From Clostridium sp. Marseille-Q2269 (lineage in GTDB: Bacteria > Bacillota > Clostridia > Clostridiales > Clostridiaceae), in NCBI RefSeq assembly GCF_943736985.1, contig NZ_CALSFS010000007.1, positions 124,001 to 188,000 on the forward strand: a stretch of 64,000 bases of DNA, given 5' to 3'. A model generated the notes under the pieces. It searched no databases. It saw only the letters and a program-made list of their open reading frames with translations, and was not told where the DNA came from. Both the position numbers and the translations under genes were made by a program. Of this stretch, positions 36,147 through 44,705 are shown one piece after another (the first letter of the stretch is position 1; every line of letters begins with the position of its first letter).

Positions 36147-36935
36147 CTATACCTCCTTTAATATGGAGATAAATTCATTTGCAATATCTTCATGCTTTGT
36201 AAATCCAGTTATTTCATTAAATATTTGTTCTAGAGAACCTTCCATATTCTTTTCCTGTAATTCTTCAAAGGTACCATCCGCTGCAATTTGTCCATTGTTT
36301 AATAATATTATTCTACTACTTATTTTCTCAACAACTTCCATTATATGAGATGAGTAAAATATAGTTTTTCCTTCTGATGCTAATTTTGAAAGCACCTCTT
36401 TAAAAACAAGTACACTATTTGCATCAAGTCCACTTAAAGGCTCGTCCAAAAACAAGATATCAGGATTATGAATGAGGCTTGATATTATCAAGAGTTTCTG
36501 TCTCATGCCCTTTGAATAAGAAGATATTCTTGAATGATATGAATTTTCTATACCAAAAAGACTCATAAGCCTTTTAGCCTTATTATTTACTTCTTCTAAT
36601 TCCATGCCATATATTTCTCCTAAAAAAGTTATATACTCATAAGCTGTTAAATTATCATATATTTCCCCATTTTCAGGAACATACCCTATTTTGTATTTAT
36701 ATTCTATATTGTCATGGCATATATTGTTTCCAAATATTTTTACTTCACCTTCATATCCCTTAACTAAGCCAAGCATTATCTTAACAGTAGTACTTTTTCC
36801 CGCACCATTAGGTCCTATATACCCAATAATTTCCCCTTTGTTTACATCTAAATTTATTCCCTTTAACACCTGTTTATTTCCATAACTCATTTTTAAATCC
36901 CTTATAGAAACTACTATATTATTTGACTGCTCCAT
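36147..36935 (-). CDS. ABC transporter ATP-binding protein
   Basis: This 262-residue nucleotide-binding subunit drives the permease encoded two bases downstream. Walker A GPNGAGKST is near residue 38, the signature SSYSKGMRQK near 138 and Walker B DILFLDEPLSGLDAN near 158, with the switch histidine in IFYSSHIMEVVEK. The layout matches CcmA/DrrA-type export ATPases. The start follows GGAGGTAATGT. The promoter probably lies in the AT-rich stretch after 36935. No regulator gene adjoins it. Confidence 0.92.
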   Translation of the reverse strand: MEQSNNIVVSIRDLKMSYGNKQVLKGINLDVNKGEIIGYIGPNGAGKSTTVKIMLGLVKGYEGEVKIFGNNICHDNIEYKYKIGYVPENGEIYDNLTAYEYITFLGEIYGMELEEVNNKAKRLMSLFGIENSYHSRISSYSKGMRQKLLIISSLIHNPDILFLDEPLSGLDANSVLVFKEVLSKLASEGKTIFYSSHIMEVVEKISSRIILLNNGQIAADGTFEELQEKNMEGSLEQIFNEITGFTKHEDIANEFISILKEV

Positions 36936-37045
36936 ACATTACCTCCATAATCATTTATTGTAAAATATTATATAATTATCTCGAATATGTTCCTAATTAT
37001 ACCATATGAAAATGTTACTAGACTACATTTTTCTATGCTATTTTA

Positions 37046-37255
37046 AAATAAACAGATTTCTAAGCTTCAGAGGAAGTTTTTACTCCCACTAAATCTTATT
37101 AACATAATTTTTAGGAGTTTTACTCCTTAGAAGTCATTATCCTTTAGGAGTCAATGGTTATCCATGGACGTACCCGCTCTTTACTCCCACTTTGAAGAAA
37201 AGCAGAGAGTCCAAATGTTAGATTTGGTGGGAATGGTTTTCACAGACCATATTAA
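37046..37255. other. Structured non-coding stretch, possible IS200/IS605-type remnant
   Basis: This 200-bp stretch is richer in GC than its surroundings and full of small stems: GGAGTTTTACTCC near 37113, TGGTTATCCA near 37154, CCAAAT-GTTAG-ATTTGG near 37211-37227, and ACTCCCAC twice with a matching GTGGGAAT. The pattern resembles the 3' non-coding end left by TnpB-type IS elements, but I cannot confirm this. It could instead be a small RNA or a leader of the export gene at 37410. Confidence 0.35.
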
Positions 37256-37409
37256 CAGTATTGTAATTTTCAGGTTAAATTTTAGTTAAAATTGTGTATA
37301 ATCATTTAATATTTAATTTAAACCATTTGTGATTATTTATGATTTATGATATATTATTTCTAAAATTACTTATATATTTCAAACTAGAAGAAAAGGTGGA
37401 GTTTATATA

Positions 37410-37874
37410 ATGACTAAGTATTTAATAGTATTTTTAATATCCATGGTTCCTATTCTGGAATTACGTGGAGCTATCCCATATTCACAGATATATCATTTAC
37501 CTTTGTTTCAATCTTATATCATTGCAATTATAGGTAATATGCTACCTATGCCTTTCATATATCTATTTGCAAGAAAGATACTTGTGTGGGGCTCTAGCAA
37601 GCCTATTACGGGAAAATTCTTCACGTGGTGCCTAGAAAAAGGAGAGAGCGCAGGTAAAAAATTGCAAGCAAAGACAGGTAAAAAAGGTTTGTTTTTCGGT
37701 TTATTACTCTTCGTTGCAATACCAGCTCCTGGTACTGGTGCATGGACAGGCACTTTAGCAGCTAGTTTATTAGATATGGATTTTAAAACTAGCATTATAG
37801 CTGTTATGCTTGGAGTATTACTTGCAGGTATTATTATGGGTACTGCTAGTGTTGGATTATTTAGTTTCTTTTAA
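37410..37874 (+). CDS. Small multidrug export protein family (COG2426)
   Basis: This 154-residue membrane protein has four to five helices. It starts TKYLIVFLISMVPILELRGA and contains PMPFIYLFARKIL. A conserved glycine/proline-rich stretch LLLFVAIPAPGTGAWTGTLA is followed by two C-terminal helices. This is the Sm_multidrug_ex family (PF06695), whose true substrate is poorly known despite the name. The start follows AAGGTGGAG. It is monocistronic, downstream of the odd structured stretch. Confidence 0.85.
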   Translation: MTKYLIVFLISMVPILELRGAIPYSQIYHLPLFQSYIIAIIGNMLPMPFIYLFARKILVWGSSKPITGKFFTWCLEKGESAGKKLQAKTGKKGLFFGLLLFVAIPAPGTGAWTGTLAASLLDMDFKTSIIAVMLGVLLAGIIMGTASVGLFSFF

Positions 37875-38117
37875 TATATAATCTGTAAAATACATATGTA
37901 TAAGTACACATAATTCCAATACGAATTATGTAAAACAAACATAATTATAATATAGAATAATAAAATACATATGATTGTGCTATAGAATCTACGGTCTGTT
38001 ATGGTATATTACAAATTTTCAAATTAAATGATTAAAGTTAGTTAATTTTATATTAAAATTGTCAACCTTAAACATTAACAAAATATTTACCCCATTCAAA
38101 TTTAATTTCCATGTAAT

Positions 38118-38161
38118 AAAAGCTATGAAGATTAAACTAAAACAGTTTTCTTCATAGCTTT
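38118..38161 (-). terminator. Terminator of adhesin 2
   Basis: AAAGCTATGAAGA and TCTTCATAGCTTT form the stem, about 25 bp past the stop codon. The same stem sequence ends adhesin 1 at 44541-44584. Confidence 0.75.
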
Positions 38162-38184
38162 TAATTAATTTTTTATACTTTAAA

Positions 38185-41100
38185 CTATTTTTTCTTATTC
38201 TTTTTTAGAAACAATATTACCCCACTTATAGTTGTTAATGATCCAACTGTCATCAATCCCTTAAAATCCAACCACCCACCAGTTTTAGGAAGAAGATCAT
38301 TTATTTTATTTTGATAATCTGAGGCCCCATTAACTATCGCTTCTCCCTCTTTATTGCTATTTTTAGATGGATTATTAATTATTTTATTTATAAGCTTTTC
38401 AGGTTCATTCTTAAGTGTAAACTTTTGAATCTCAGGAGAATTAATATTAATTTCTAACTTCTTTTCACTTAAATTGTATCCTTTAGGAGCTTTAGTTTCT
38501 TTTATGGTATATTTACCGTAATCCACGTCCTTAAAAGCTGACACTCCATTCTTATCAGAAATTGATGAGGCTATTTTTTTACCTTTATCATCAAACAAAG
38601 TAAATTCAGCTCCTTGAAGTAATTTTTCTTTCATATCTGTCTTAGTAATTAAAACCGTACCTTTTATTCTATTATTTATTACTTCATATATATACAATTT
38701 TCCATCTTCATTTACAAATACTTTTATATCACCTTCTGAAACTAAATACCCTTCAGGTGCTTTTGTCTCTTTTATAGTATATTCACCATAAATAAGATCT
38801 CTAAATATTGCAATTCCATCTTCTCCTGATATAGAAGTATTAATTGCTTCTCCCTTTACATTATATAACGCGAATTCAGCTCCTTTAAGTGGTCTATTGT
38901 ATTTATCCAATTTTTTTACACTTACATGGCCCCTTATTTTTGTATTAGAAATAATTTCAGGATTTACTTTTACAACCTTTCCATTTTCTTTTATAGATAC
39001 CTTTAATACTTCATGTGAAATATTATATCCTCGTGGGGCTTTTGTTTCCTTTATATTATAATTACCATACTCTATATTTTTAAATTCCACATGGCCATTT
39101 TCATCACTTATAGCCTTTTGTATGGGTTTTTCAAATTTTTCATCTGTTTCTTCATATATCTTAAATTCTGCTCCCTGTAATAGTTTTTTATCTTCTCCCT
39201 GCTTAGTGAACTCTATATTTCCTCTAATTTTTGTATTAGAAATACTGTATGGATTTGCTTTTACTGTAGTTCCATTTTCTTTGATGGATGCCTTTAATAT
39301 TTCATTTGAAATATTATATCCTTCAGGTGCTTTTGTCTCTTTTATAGTATATTCACCATACTGAAGATCTTTAAATATTGCAATTCCATCTTCTCCTGAT
39401 ACAGAAGTTTTAATTGCCTCTCCCTGTGTATTGTATAGCGTAAATTCCCCTCCCTTAAGTGCATTCTTGTCTTCACCTAACTTCTTAACTTCAACATTGC
39501 CTCTAATTCTTGTATTAGATATACTATTAGGATTGGATTTCACAGTACTACCATGCTGAGTTATTTCTGCAGTTAAAACTTTACCCGATATAGCGTATCC
39601 TTCTGGGGCTTTTGTTTCTTTTATATTATATTTACCATACTCTACATCTTTGAATTGAACATAACCATTTTCATCACTTACAGCCACTGCTATAGGATCT
39701 TTAAAATTATTATCCCATTCTTTATAAAGCTTAAATTGTGCTCCTTGTAATGGTTTTTTATTATCTCCCTGCTTAGTAAATTCTATATTTCCTTTAATCT
39801 TTGTATTAGAAATGCTTTCAGGAGTTGGCTTTACAATTTTTCCATTTTCAGTGATATTGGCCTTTAATGTTTCAGTTGAAATATTATATCCTTCTGGAGC
39901 CTTTGTTTCTTTTATAATATATTCTCCATACTCTACATCTTTAAAATGTACTATTCCTAACATATCACTGGTTGCTATGGCTAATGGATTTTCATATTTT
40001 ATATCTGAAATACTATAAAGAGTAAACTCTGCTCCTTGTAGCGGAGTATCATTATGGCCGGTTTTTACAAATTTAATTTCACCTTTAATCTTTTCATCTT
40101 TATAGTTATAGGATATATTTTTTTGTTCCTTACTATTTTCAACTTGAAATTTATATACTTCATCACTTATAAGATATCCTTGTGGTGGAGTTTTTTCTTT
40201 AACATAATAGTCTATATCAAATTTTAATTTATTAAATATTACATCTCCATTTACTCCAGTAGGTTCTGAAGTTTTTATTACGTTTTGATATTTATCAAGT
40301 AATTCAAATACAGTTCCTTGTAACTTGTCATTCTCATTATTCTTATTTACTTTTACTACTTTAATGCTACCAGTTTCACCAACACCGCCACCACCAGCAC
40401 CTTGAAATATAACATCAACCTTATTTGAATCTGATTTTTCTGTTATTCCTGTTCCTTTAAAAGATATAGTGTTAGTAAATGGTGACTTTTTCTTATCTAC
40501 TACATTAGTTCTAAATGTTAAAATATAAGCTTCACTTGTACTAGAAGGTAATTGAAAATTGAATTCTCGTGTTATAGCATTATATTTTACATCATCTTTT
40601 CCTAGAGTAATTTCTTCTCCCATTGATAAACTACCATTTGAATTAAGCATAGCTTTATATAGCTTTATAGATGTGGTATCAAGTTCAAGTCCTTCTTGAA
40701 GAATATCTGTTAAAACAGCATTTTTAATTAATATTTTATTAGAATTAACAGTTACATTCCAATCTATATAGTCATTACCTCTTGTATAGTCAGAATTTTT
40801 ATCTATTAAAGCATTTTTCACCTTTACTTTGCCAGTACTTTCTACACTTCCAGGTACAATGTCAGTTATTAATTTTGCAGTGTTCTTAAATTCTTTTTCT
40901 CCATTGGTATTAAATATTGAACTATCTGCTATTCTGGTTTTAAAAGTTAATATTTGATGAGTTTTTATTTCACTTGGGAAATTATATCTTAAAGTCTTAG
41001 TATCTTTATCATAATTATAATTTGATTTTTCTGCAGGCTTCCCATTAATCATAACAGAATTGTCAACAAATTCTTGCTTATCACCTGTAATGTCTGTAAC

Positions 41101-42936
41101 ATAAGCATTAGGTAAAGTCATTCCATTTCTATTTATAATAATTTCCCATGTGAATTCTCTTTTTATATAATCAAAATTCCTACCTATTTTCTGTATAACT
41201 TGGCTTTGTACATTTTGTCTTCCTTGAGAGGTTGAAGGTATAATATTATCTCCTTCTAACTTAGCAACATTAAAATAATTTTCGTTTCTGTTTCCAGCAT
41301 AAACATTAGGATCTGTTACTCTAGTTTTAAAAGTTATAGTATGAATTTCATTTATAGCATCATTAAAAGTATAAATTAATGTACCAGTTTTTAGCTTATC
41401 ACTTCCATCTGCTTTTTCATATTTAAAAGAACCTTTAGCTGTCCCCTTTTCTATGGATGCAGACCCTTGTACGTATTCTTGACCTATTCTTATATCATCA
41501 GTAACTACTGGATTTTTTATAGATATTTTATTATTATTTATAGTAACTTTCCATGTTATCTCTCCAGTAGCTGGATTATATCCTATCCCTTGTTTTTCTA
41601 TAATACTAGTTGGAACATTTATTCCCTTAGAATCAGTTGCATTATCAGGAACACCCTTTCCTTCCAAATCAACTTTATTTTTATATTCTTTTCCTACATT
41701 TGAGTTATAAGCATTGGGATCTACCACATCTGTTGAAAATGTTATTGTATGTGGCTCATTAATCTCTTTTTCGAAGGTATATATAAATTTTTGTCCTTCT
41801 ACTTTATAACTATTACTAGAAGCGCCATCCAACTTAACAGAACCTGCTGTTAACTCAAGTCCCTGTGGAATACTGTCTATAACTATTGCATTTTCTATAT
41901 GTTGTGCATTATTATTTACATTAATAATCCAGTTTATTCTCTTTGTTACTGGATCATAGCTTCCATTTTTATTAATAAAGTCTGTAACTACTTTTATAGA
42001 AGCCTCATTAGATTCCTTACTAGTTCCATCATGATTTAGAATTGCTTTATTATACTCATATGTGGTAGCCCCTTCAGACTGAGAAATTTTTGGATCTATT
42101 ACCTTAGTTTTAAAAGTTATTATCTGTTGCCTGTCAATTACCTCTCCAAAATTACAAGTTAATTTTTTGTTTTGGTAATTGTAATCTGTAGACTTAGCAT
42201 AAGCTCCATTTATTTTAACAGAACCCGGTATAAATTCTTGTCCTTCTAAAATATTATCTACAACTTGAGGATTATTCACCTTAACATTTTCAGGATTTAC
42301 AGTTATTTTCCAAGTAATCTCATTTTTTAAAGGATCATAACTACCATCTTTTTTAATAGAAGCTTTGGGAGCTTCTGGCTGTTCAAAATTCACCTCAATT
42401 ACATTAGGTCCAGAATCTCCTCCAAGATCGAATTCTATACGTACTGGATTATCATTTCCTATTTGGTCAGGATTAAATTGTGTGTCAATATAAAAAAATC
42501 CAGAAACATTAGAATTATTTTCAGCAAATTCAGTAAACACTATATTAACTTTTCCATCCGTATCTATTGTAACATCTGCAATTTTATCTCCATTATCTAA
42601 AATAATTGGGAAATTCAATTTACTTATAATCTTTATTTCTTTAGGTATTTGCATAGTATAATGGTCACCTTTTTTTACCTCCTGATTATTTGGTATATTG
42701 AATTTATAAGTTAACTTAACCTCTGAATTCTTACTTACAGGGTTTGATGATTCATTTATAGGTTTTCCATCGTTGCCAGTCAATTTTACTTGGGTTATAA
42801 ATTGAAATTTATTTGTAATCTCTTGAGCTTTTACTCCAATAGCAGGCAAAAGAGAAATGACTTGAAAAAATATAGCAATTAATGCTATACATACAAACCG
42901 TTTCTTCCCCTTTTTATAATTATATTTTCTATTCAT
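38185..42936 (-). CDS. LPXTG-anchored adhesin with collagen-binding and SpaA repeats (adhesin 2)
   Basis: This cell-wall protein is about 1583 residues from the preferred ATG at 42936 (GGGAG precedes it; an in-frame ATG 21 codons upstream lacks a good site). A signal peptide (KRFVCIALIAIFFQVISLLP then AIGVKAQE) is followed by a Cna/SDR-type adhesive head. Then come five collagen-binding-like domains of about 125-135 residues, each with a GSYDP..I(T/N)W(K/I)I(T/N)VN start and a D.I..GQE(F/Y)..GS motif. Seven SpaA-like (CnaB) domains follow, marked by LQGAEFTLY and YGEYTIKETKAPEGYNIS. The C-terminus has LPKTGG, a membrane helix and a lysine tail for sortase. The CnaB domains carry the Lys and Glu expected for isopeptide bonds. 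It lies downstream of the sortase gene. Confidence 0.92.
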   Translation of the reverse strand: MNRKYNYKKGKKRFVCIALIAIFFQVISLLPAIGVKAQEITNKFQFITQVKLTGNDGKPINESSNPVSKNSEVKLTYKFNIPNNQEVKKGDHYTMQIPKEIKIISKLNFPIILDNGDKIADVTIDTDGKVNIVFTEFAENNSNVSGFFYIDTQFNPDQIGNDNPVRIEFDLGGDSGPNVIEVNFEQPEAPKASIKKDGSYDPLKNEITWKITVNPENVKVNNPQVVDNILEGQEFIPGSVKINGAYAKSTDYNYQNKKLTCNFGEVIDRQQIITFKTKVIDPKISQSEGATTYEYNKAILNHDGTSKESNEASIKVVTDFINKNGSYDPVTKRINWIINVNNNAQHIENAIVIDSIPQGLELTAGSVKLDGASSNSYKVEGQKFIYTFEKEINEPHTITFSTDVVDPNAYNSNVGKEYKNKVDLEGKGVPDNATDSKGINVPTSIIEKQGIGYNPATGEITWKVTINNNKISIKNPVVTDDIRIGQEYVQGSASIEKGTAKGSFKYEKADGSDKLKTGTLIYTFNDAINEIHTITFKTRVTDPNVYAGNRNENYFNVAKLEGDNIIPSTSQGRQNVQSQVIQKIGRNFDYIKREFTWEIIINRNGMTLPNAYVTDITGDKQEFVDNSVMINGKPAEKSNYNYDKDTKTLRYNFPSEIKTHQILTFKTRIADSSIFNTNGEKEFKNTAKLITDIVPGSVESTGKVKVKNALIDKNSDYTRGNDYIDWNVTVNSNKILIKNAVLTDILQEGLELDTTSIKLYKAMLNSNGSLSMGEEITLGKDDVKYNAITREFNFQLPSSTSEAYILTFRTNVVDKKKSPFTNTISFKGTGITEKSDSNKVDVIFQGAGGGGVGETGSIKVVKVNKNNENDKLQGTVFELLDKYQNVIKTSEPTGVNGDVIFNKLKFDIDYYVKEKTPPQGYLISDEVYKFQVENSKEQKNISYNYKDEKIKGEIKFVKTGHNDTPLQGAEFTLYSISDIKYENPLAIATSDMLGIVHFKDVEYGEYIIKETKAPEGYNISTETLKANITENGKIVKPTPESISNTKIKGNIEFTKQGDNKKPLQGAQFKLYKEWDNNFKDPIAVAVSDENGYVQFKDVEYGKYNIKETKAPEGYAISGKVLTAEITQHGSTVKSNPNSISNTRIRGNVEVKKLGEDKNALKGGEFTLYNTQGEAIKTSVSGEDGIAIFKDLQYGEYTIKETKAPEGYNISNEILKASIKENGTTVKANPYSISNTKIRGNIEFTKQGEDKKLLQGAEFKIYEETDEKFEKPIQKAISDENGHVEFKNIEYGNYNIKETKAPRGYNISHEVLKVSIKENGKVVKVNPEIISNTKIRGHVSVKKLDKYNRPLKGAEFALYNVKGEAINTSISGEDGIAIFRDLIYGEYTIKETKAPEGYLVSEGDIKVFVNEDGKLYIYEVINNRIKGTVLITKTDMKEKLLQGAEFTLFDDKGKKIASSISDKNGVSAFKDVDYGKYTIKETKAPKGYNLSEKKLEININSPEIQKFTLKNEPEKLINKIINNPSKNSNKEGEAIVNGASDYQNKINDLLPKTGGWLDFKGLMTVGSLTTISGVILFLKKNKKK

Positions 42937-43070
42937 TTGCATAACTCCCTTCATGGATTTTTTTACAATATTCTTATTGAAACTTAATATTTGTTTCATT
43001 AATTAGCTTGAATATAATTTATTGTTATTACATTCCTTATATAATTTTTTATAAATCTCAGATTGAATAA

Positions 43071-43082
43071 CAGAATATTCTG
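43071..43082. promoter_or_regulatory. Palindrome CAGAATATTCTG upstream of adhesin 2
   Basis: A perfect 12-bp palindrome lies 135 bp before the start codon. The same sequence lies 121 bp before adhesin 1. It is a candidate operator for a shared regulator. Confidence 0.5.
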
Positions 43083-43552
43083 AACATCGTTATCAGAATG
43101 AATTTATTTAAAATAGTTTATATTACTATCAATAACCGTATAATTACTGCTTTTTATAAAATAAGTTACTCTATGCAAAATAATATTTTTAAATTCCAAC
43201 AATAATAAGTCTATTAACAGCTTTATAAAGTTATACTAAATTTTTAAAAAAATATTTCAAATTTAAATAATTATCAAATTATCTGGGTTATTTATAATAG
43301 ATTAAAACTATAGAAATATTTTTTATATACTTGAAAATATCACTATAGATATATACATATTATTCTTTATTTTTTCAAATGTGACTAATAAATTATATAA
43401 TTAGTTAATATTATGATGAATTATTAATACTAGTTTCCAATATGTTATATTCATCTATAAATAAATATGTTCGTAACCACTTAAAAATCAATGTATAATA
43501 AAGCAATCATTAAAACAACAATTTTTAAACTTATAGCAACACAAAAAAATCA

Positions 43553-43648
43553 GGCTGTGGCACTAAGAATAAATACTCCAATATATTATGTTAACTCTAA
43601 ACTTGTAAAACAATATATTGTACTTAAATTCTTTAATGCCACAGTCCC
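43553..43648. repeat. 96-bp MITE-like inverted-repeat element, copy B
   Basis: GGCTGTGGCACTAAGAATAA opens it and TTTAATGCCACAGTCCC closes it, with ACAATATATTG inside. It is the same length as the copy at 11549 in the reverse orientation. It lies just past the sortase stop and may serve as its terminator. Confidence 0.75.
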
Positions 43649-43685
43649 ATTTTTAAAGATGTATTAACTTTTATGCCTTAAATAA

Positions 43686-44312
43686 CTATTGAAGTTTTGC
43701 CTTTATAATCAATCTATGGGTTGCAACTCTAATAGGAGTACAAGTAATTAAAGTAAGCTCTGTATGCTTGGTATTATTCAAAACGGAAACTTCTTCTGGC
43801 AGAACTACCTCTTTTTTATATACTATATATGTAAATTCCCCTTTTTTAGTTTTAATTAATATTTTATCCCCATTAGCTATCTCATCCAATCTATTAAAAT
43901 GCTCACTATAGGTATAACTTCTATGGCCTGCTATGGCACTGTTTCCCTTTTCTCCTGGATATGGGGTATTAGTAAAATGTCCTACAGCGTATTTTAAAGT
44001 ATCTTTATCCACTCCATCTCCTATAGCTACTTTTAAATCTATTTTTGGTATATTCATAATTCCTATGGCTCCATTACTAATAGAATTAACATTATTCTCT
44101 GCTTGTTGCTTTTGTGAATTATCATTCTTCTTTTTATTCTGATTATTGGGATCCTTTGCTGACTCTTCTTTATTCAAATCCTTAATAGTATCTTCAAAAC
44201 TATCTATCATTTTCTTCTGTTTTGCATATGCACTATATTTCATAAAAAAAGCTGTACCAATTATTGATATTCCTATTATTATTAAGAATATACTTATATA
44301 TTTTCTATTCAT
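43686..44312 (-). CDS. Sortase, class D-like
   Basis: This 208-residue membrane transpeptidase cleaves LPXTG-type signals and joins proteins to cell wall or pilin lysines. An N-terminal membrane anchor (YISIFLIIIGISIIGTAFFM) and a charged linker (45-80) lead to the catalytic domain. That domain has the conserved His in NSAIAGHRSYTYSEHFNRL, the catalytic Cys in TLITCTP and Arg in IRVATHR. GIMNIPKIDLKVAIGDGV is the usual domain start. It lies between the two LPXTG adhesins on the same strand and is surely the enzyme that anchors one or both. Class D fits the short C-terminus without a second helix; class assignment is tentative. Confidence 0.92.
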   Translation of the reverse strand: MNRKYISIFLIIIGISIIGTAFFMKYSAYAKQKKMIDSFEDTIKDLNKEESAKDPNNQNKKKNDNSQKQQAENNVNSISNGAIGIMNIPKIDLKVAIGDGVDKDTLKYAVGHFTNTPYPGEKGNSAIAGHRSYTYSEHFNRLDEIANGDKILIKTKKGEFTYIVYKKEVVLPEEVSVLNNTKHTELTLITCTPIRVATHRLIIKAKLQ

Positions 44313-44428
44313 GATCCACCTCTTTATTTGATTATATAAACTTATATGAATTTATATTCATATACCAGCTAATTATGCTAATTTGTTATTTATATAAAAT
44401 TATTAGAACTAAATTTATTTTAAATAGG

Positions 44429-44490
44429 CTGATTTAACGTTAGTTTAATGTGCAAAATATCATTCTGTAAGCTTAATTTAACTAGCACAA
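44429..44490. repeat. 62-bp dispersed repeat, family 2, copy 2
   Basis: CTGATTTAACGTTAGTTTAA opens it and AATTTAACTAGCACAA closes it. It matches 34163-34225 and, in reverse, 53586-53650. It lies upstream of the sortase gene. Confidence 0.65.
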
Positions 44491-44540
44491 CATATTGATT
44501 AACTTATTCTAGCTTTCTTTCTATTAGCTTTAAATATAGT

Positions 44541-44584
44541 AAAAGCTATGAAGTTAACCTAAAATAGATTTCTTCATAGCTTTT
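44541..44584 (-). terminator. Terminator of adhesin 1
   Basis: AAAAGCTATGAAG and CTTCATAGCTTTT arms are nearly identical to the terminator of adhesin 2. Between this hairpin and the stop codon lies a short direct repeat containing ATACTACTTTGAACTATGTC-like sequence (44640s and 44690s). Confidence 0.7.
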
Positions 44585-44705
44585 AAAATACTTGATTTTA
44601 TAATTTACTTTGAATTGTCTTTATTTTTAATAACAATCCCCTGCTACTTTGAACTATGTCTATTTCCTTATTTCCAGTAGCAATCCATACTACTTTGAAC
44701 TATGT

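Noticed and set aside
38185-42936. Adhesin repeat region as a DNA repeat array or CRISPR
   Set aside because: Repeats are protein domains of 75-135 residues with diverged DNA, as usual for LPXTG surface proteins.
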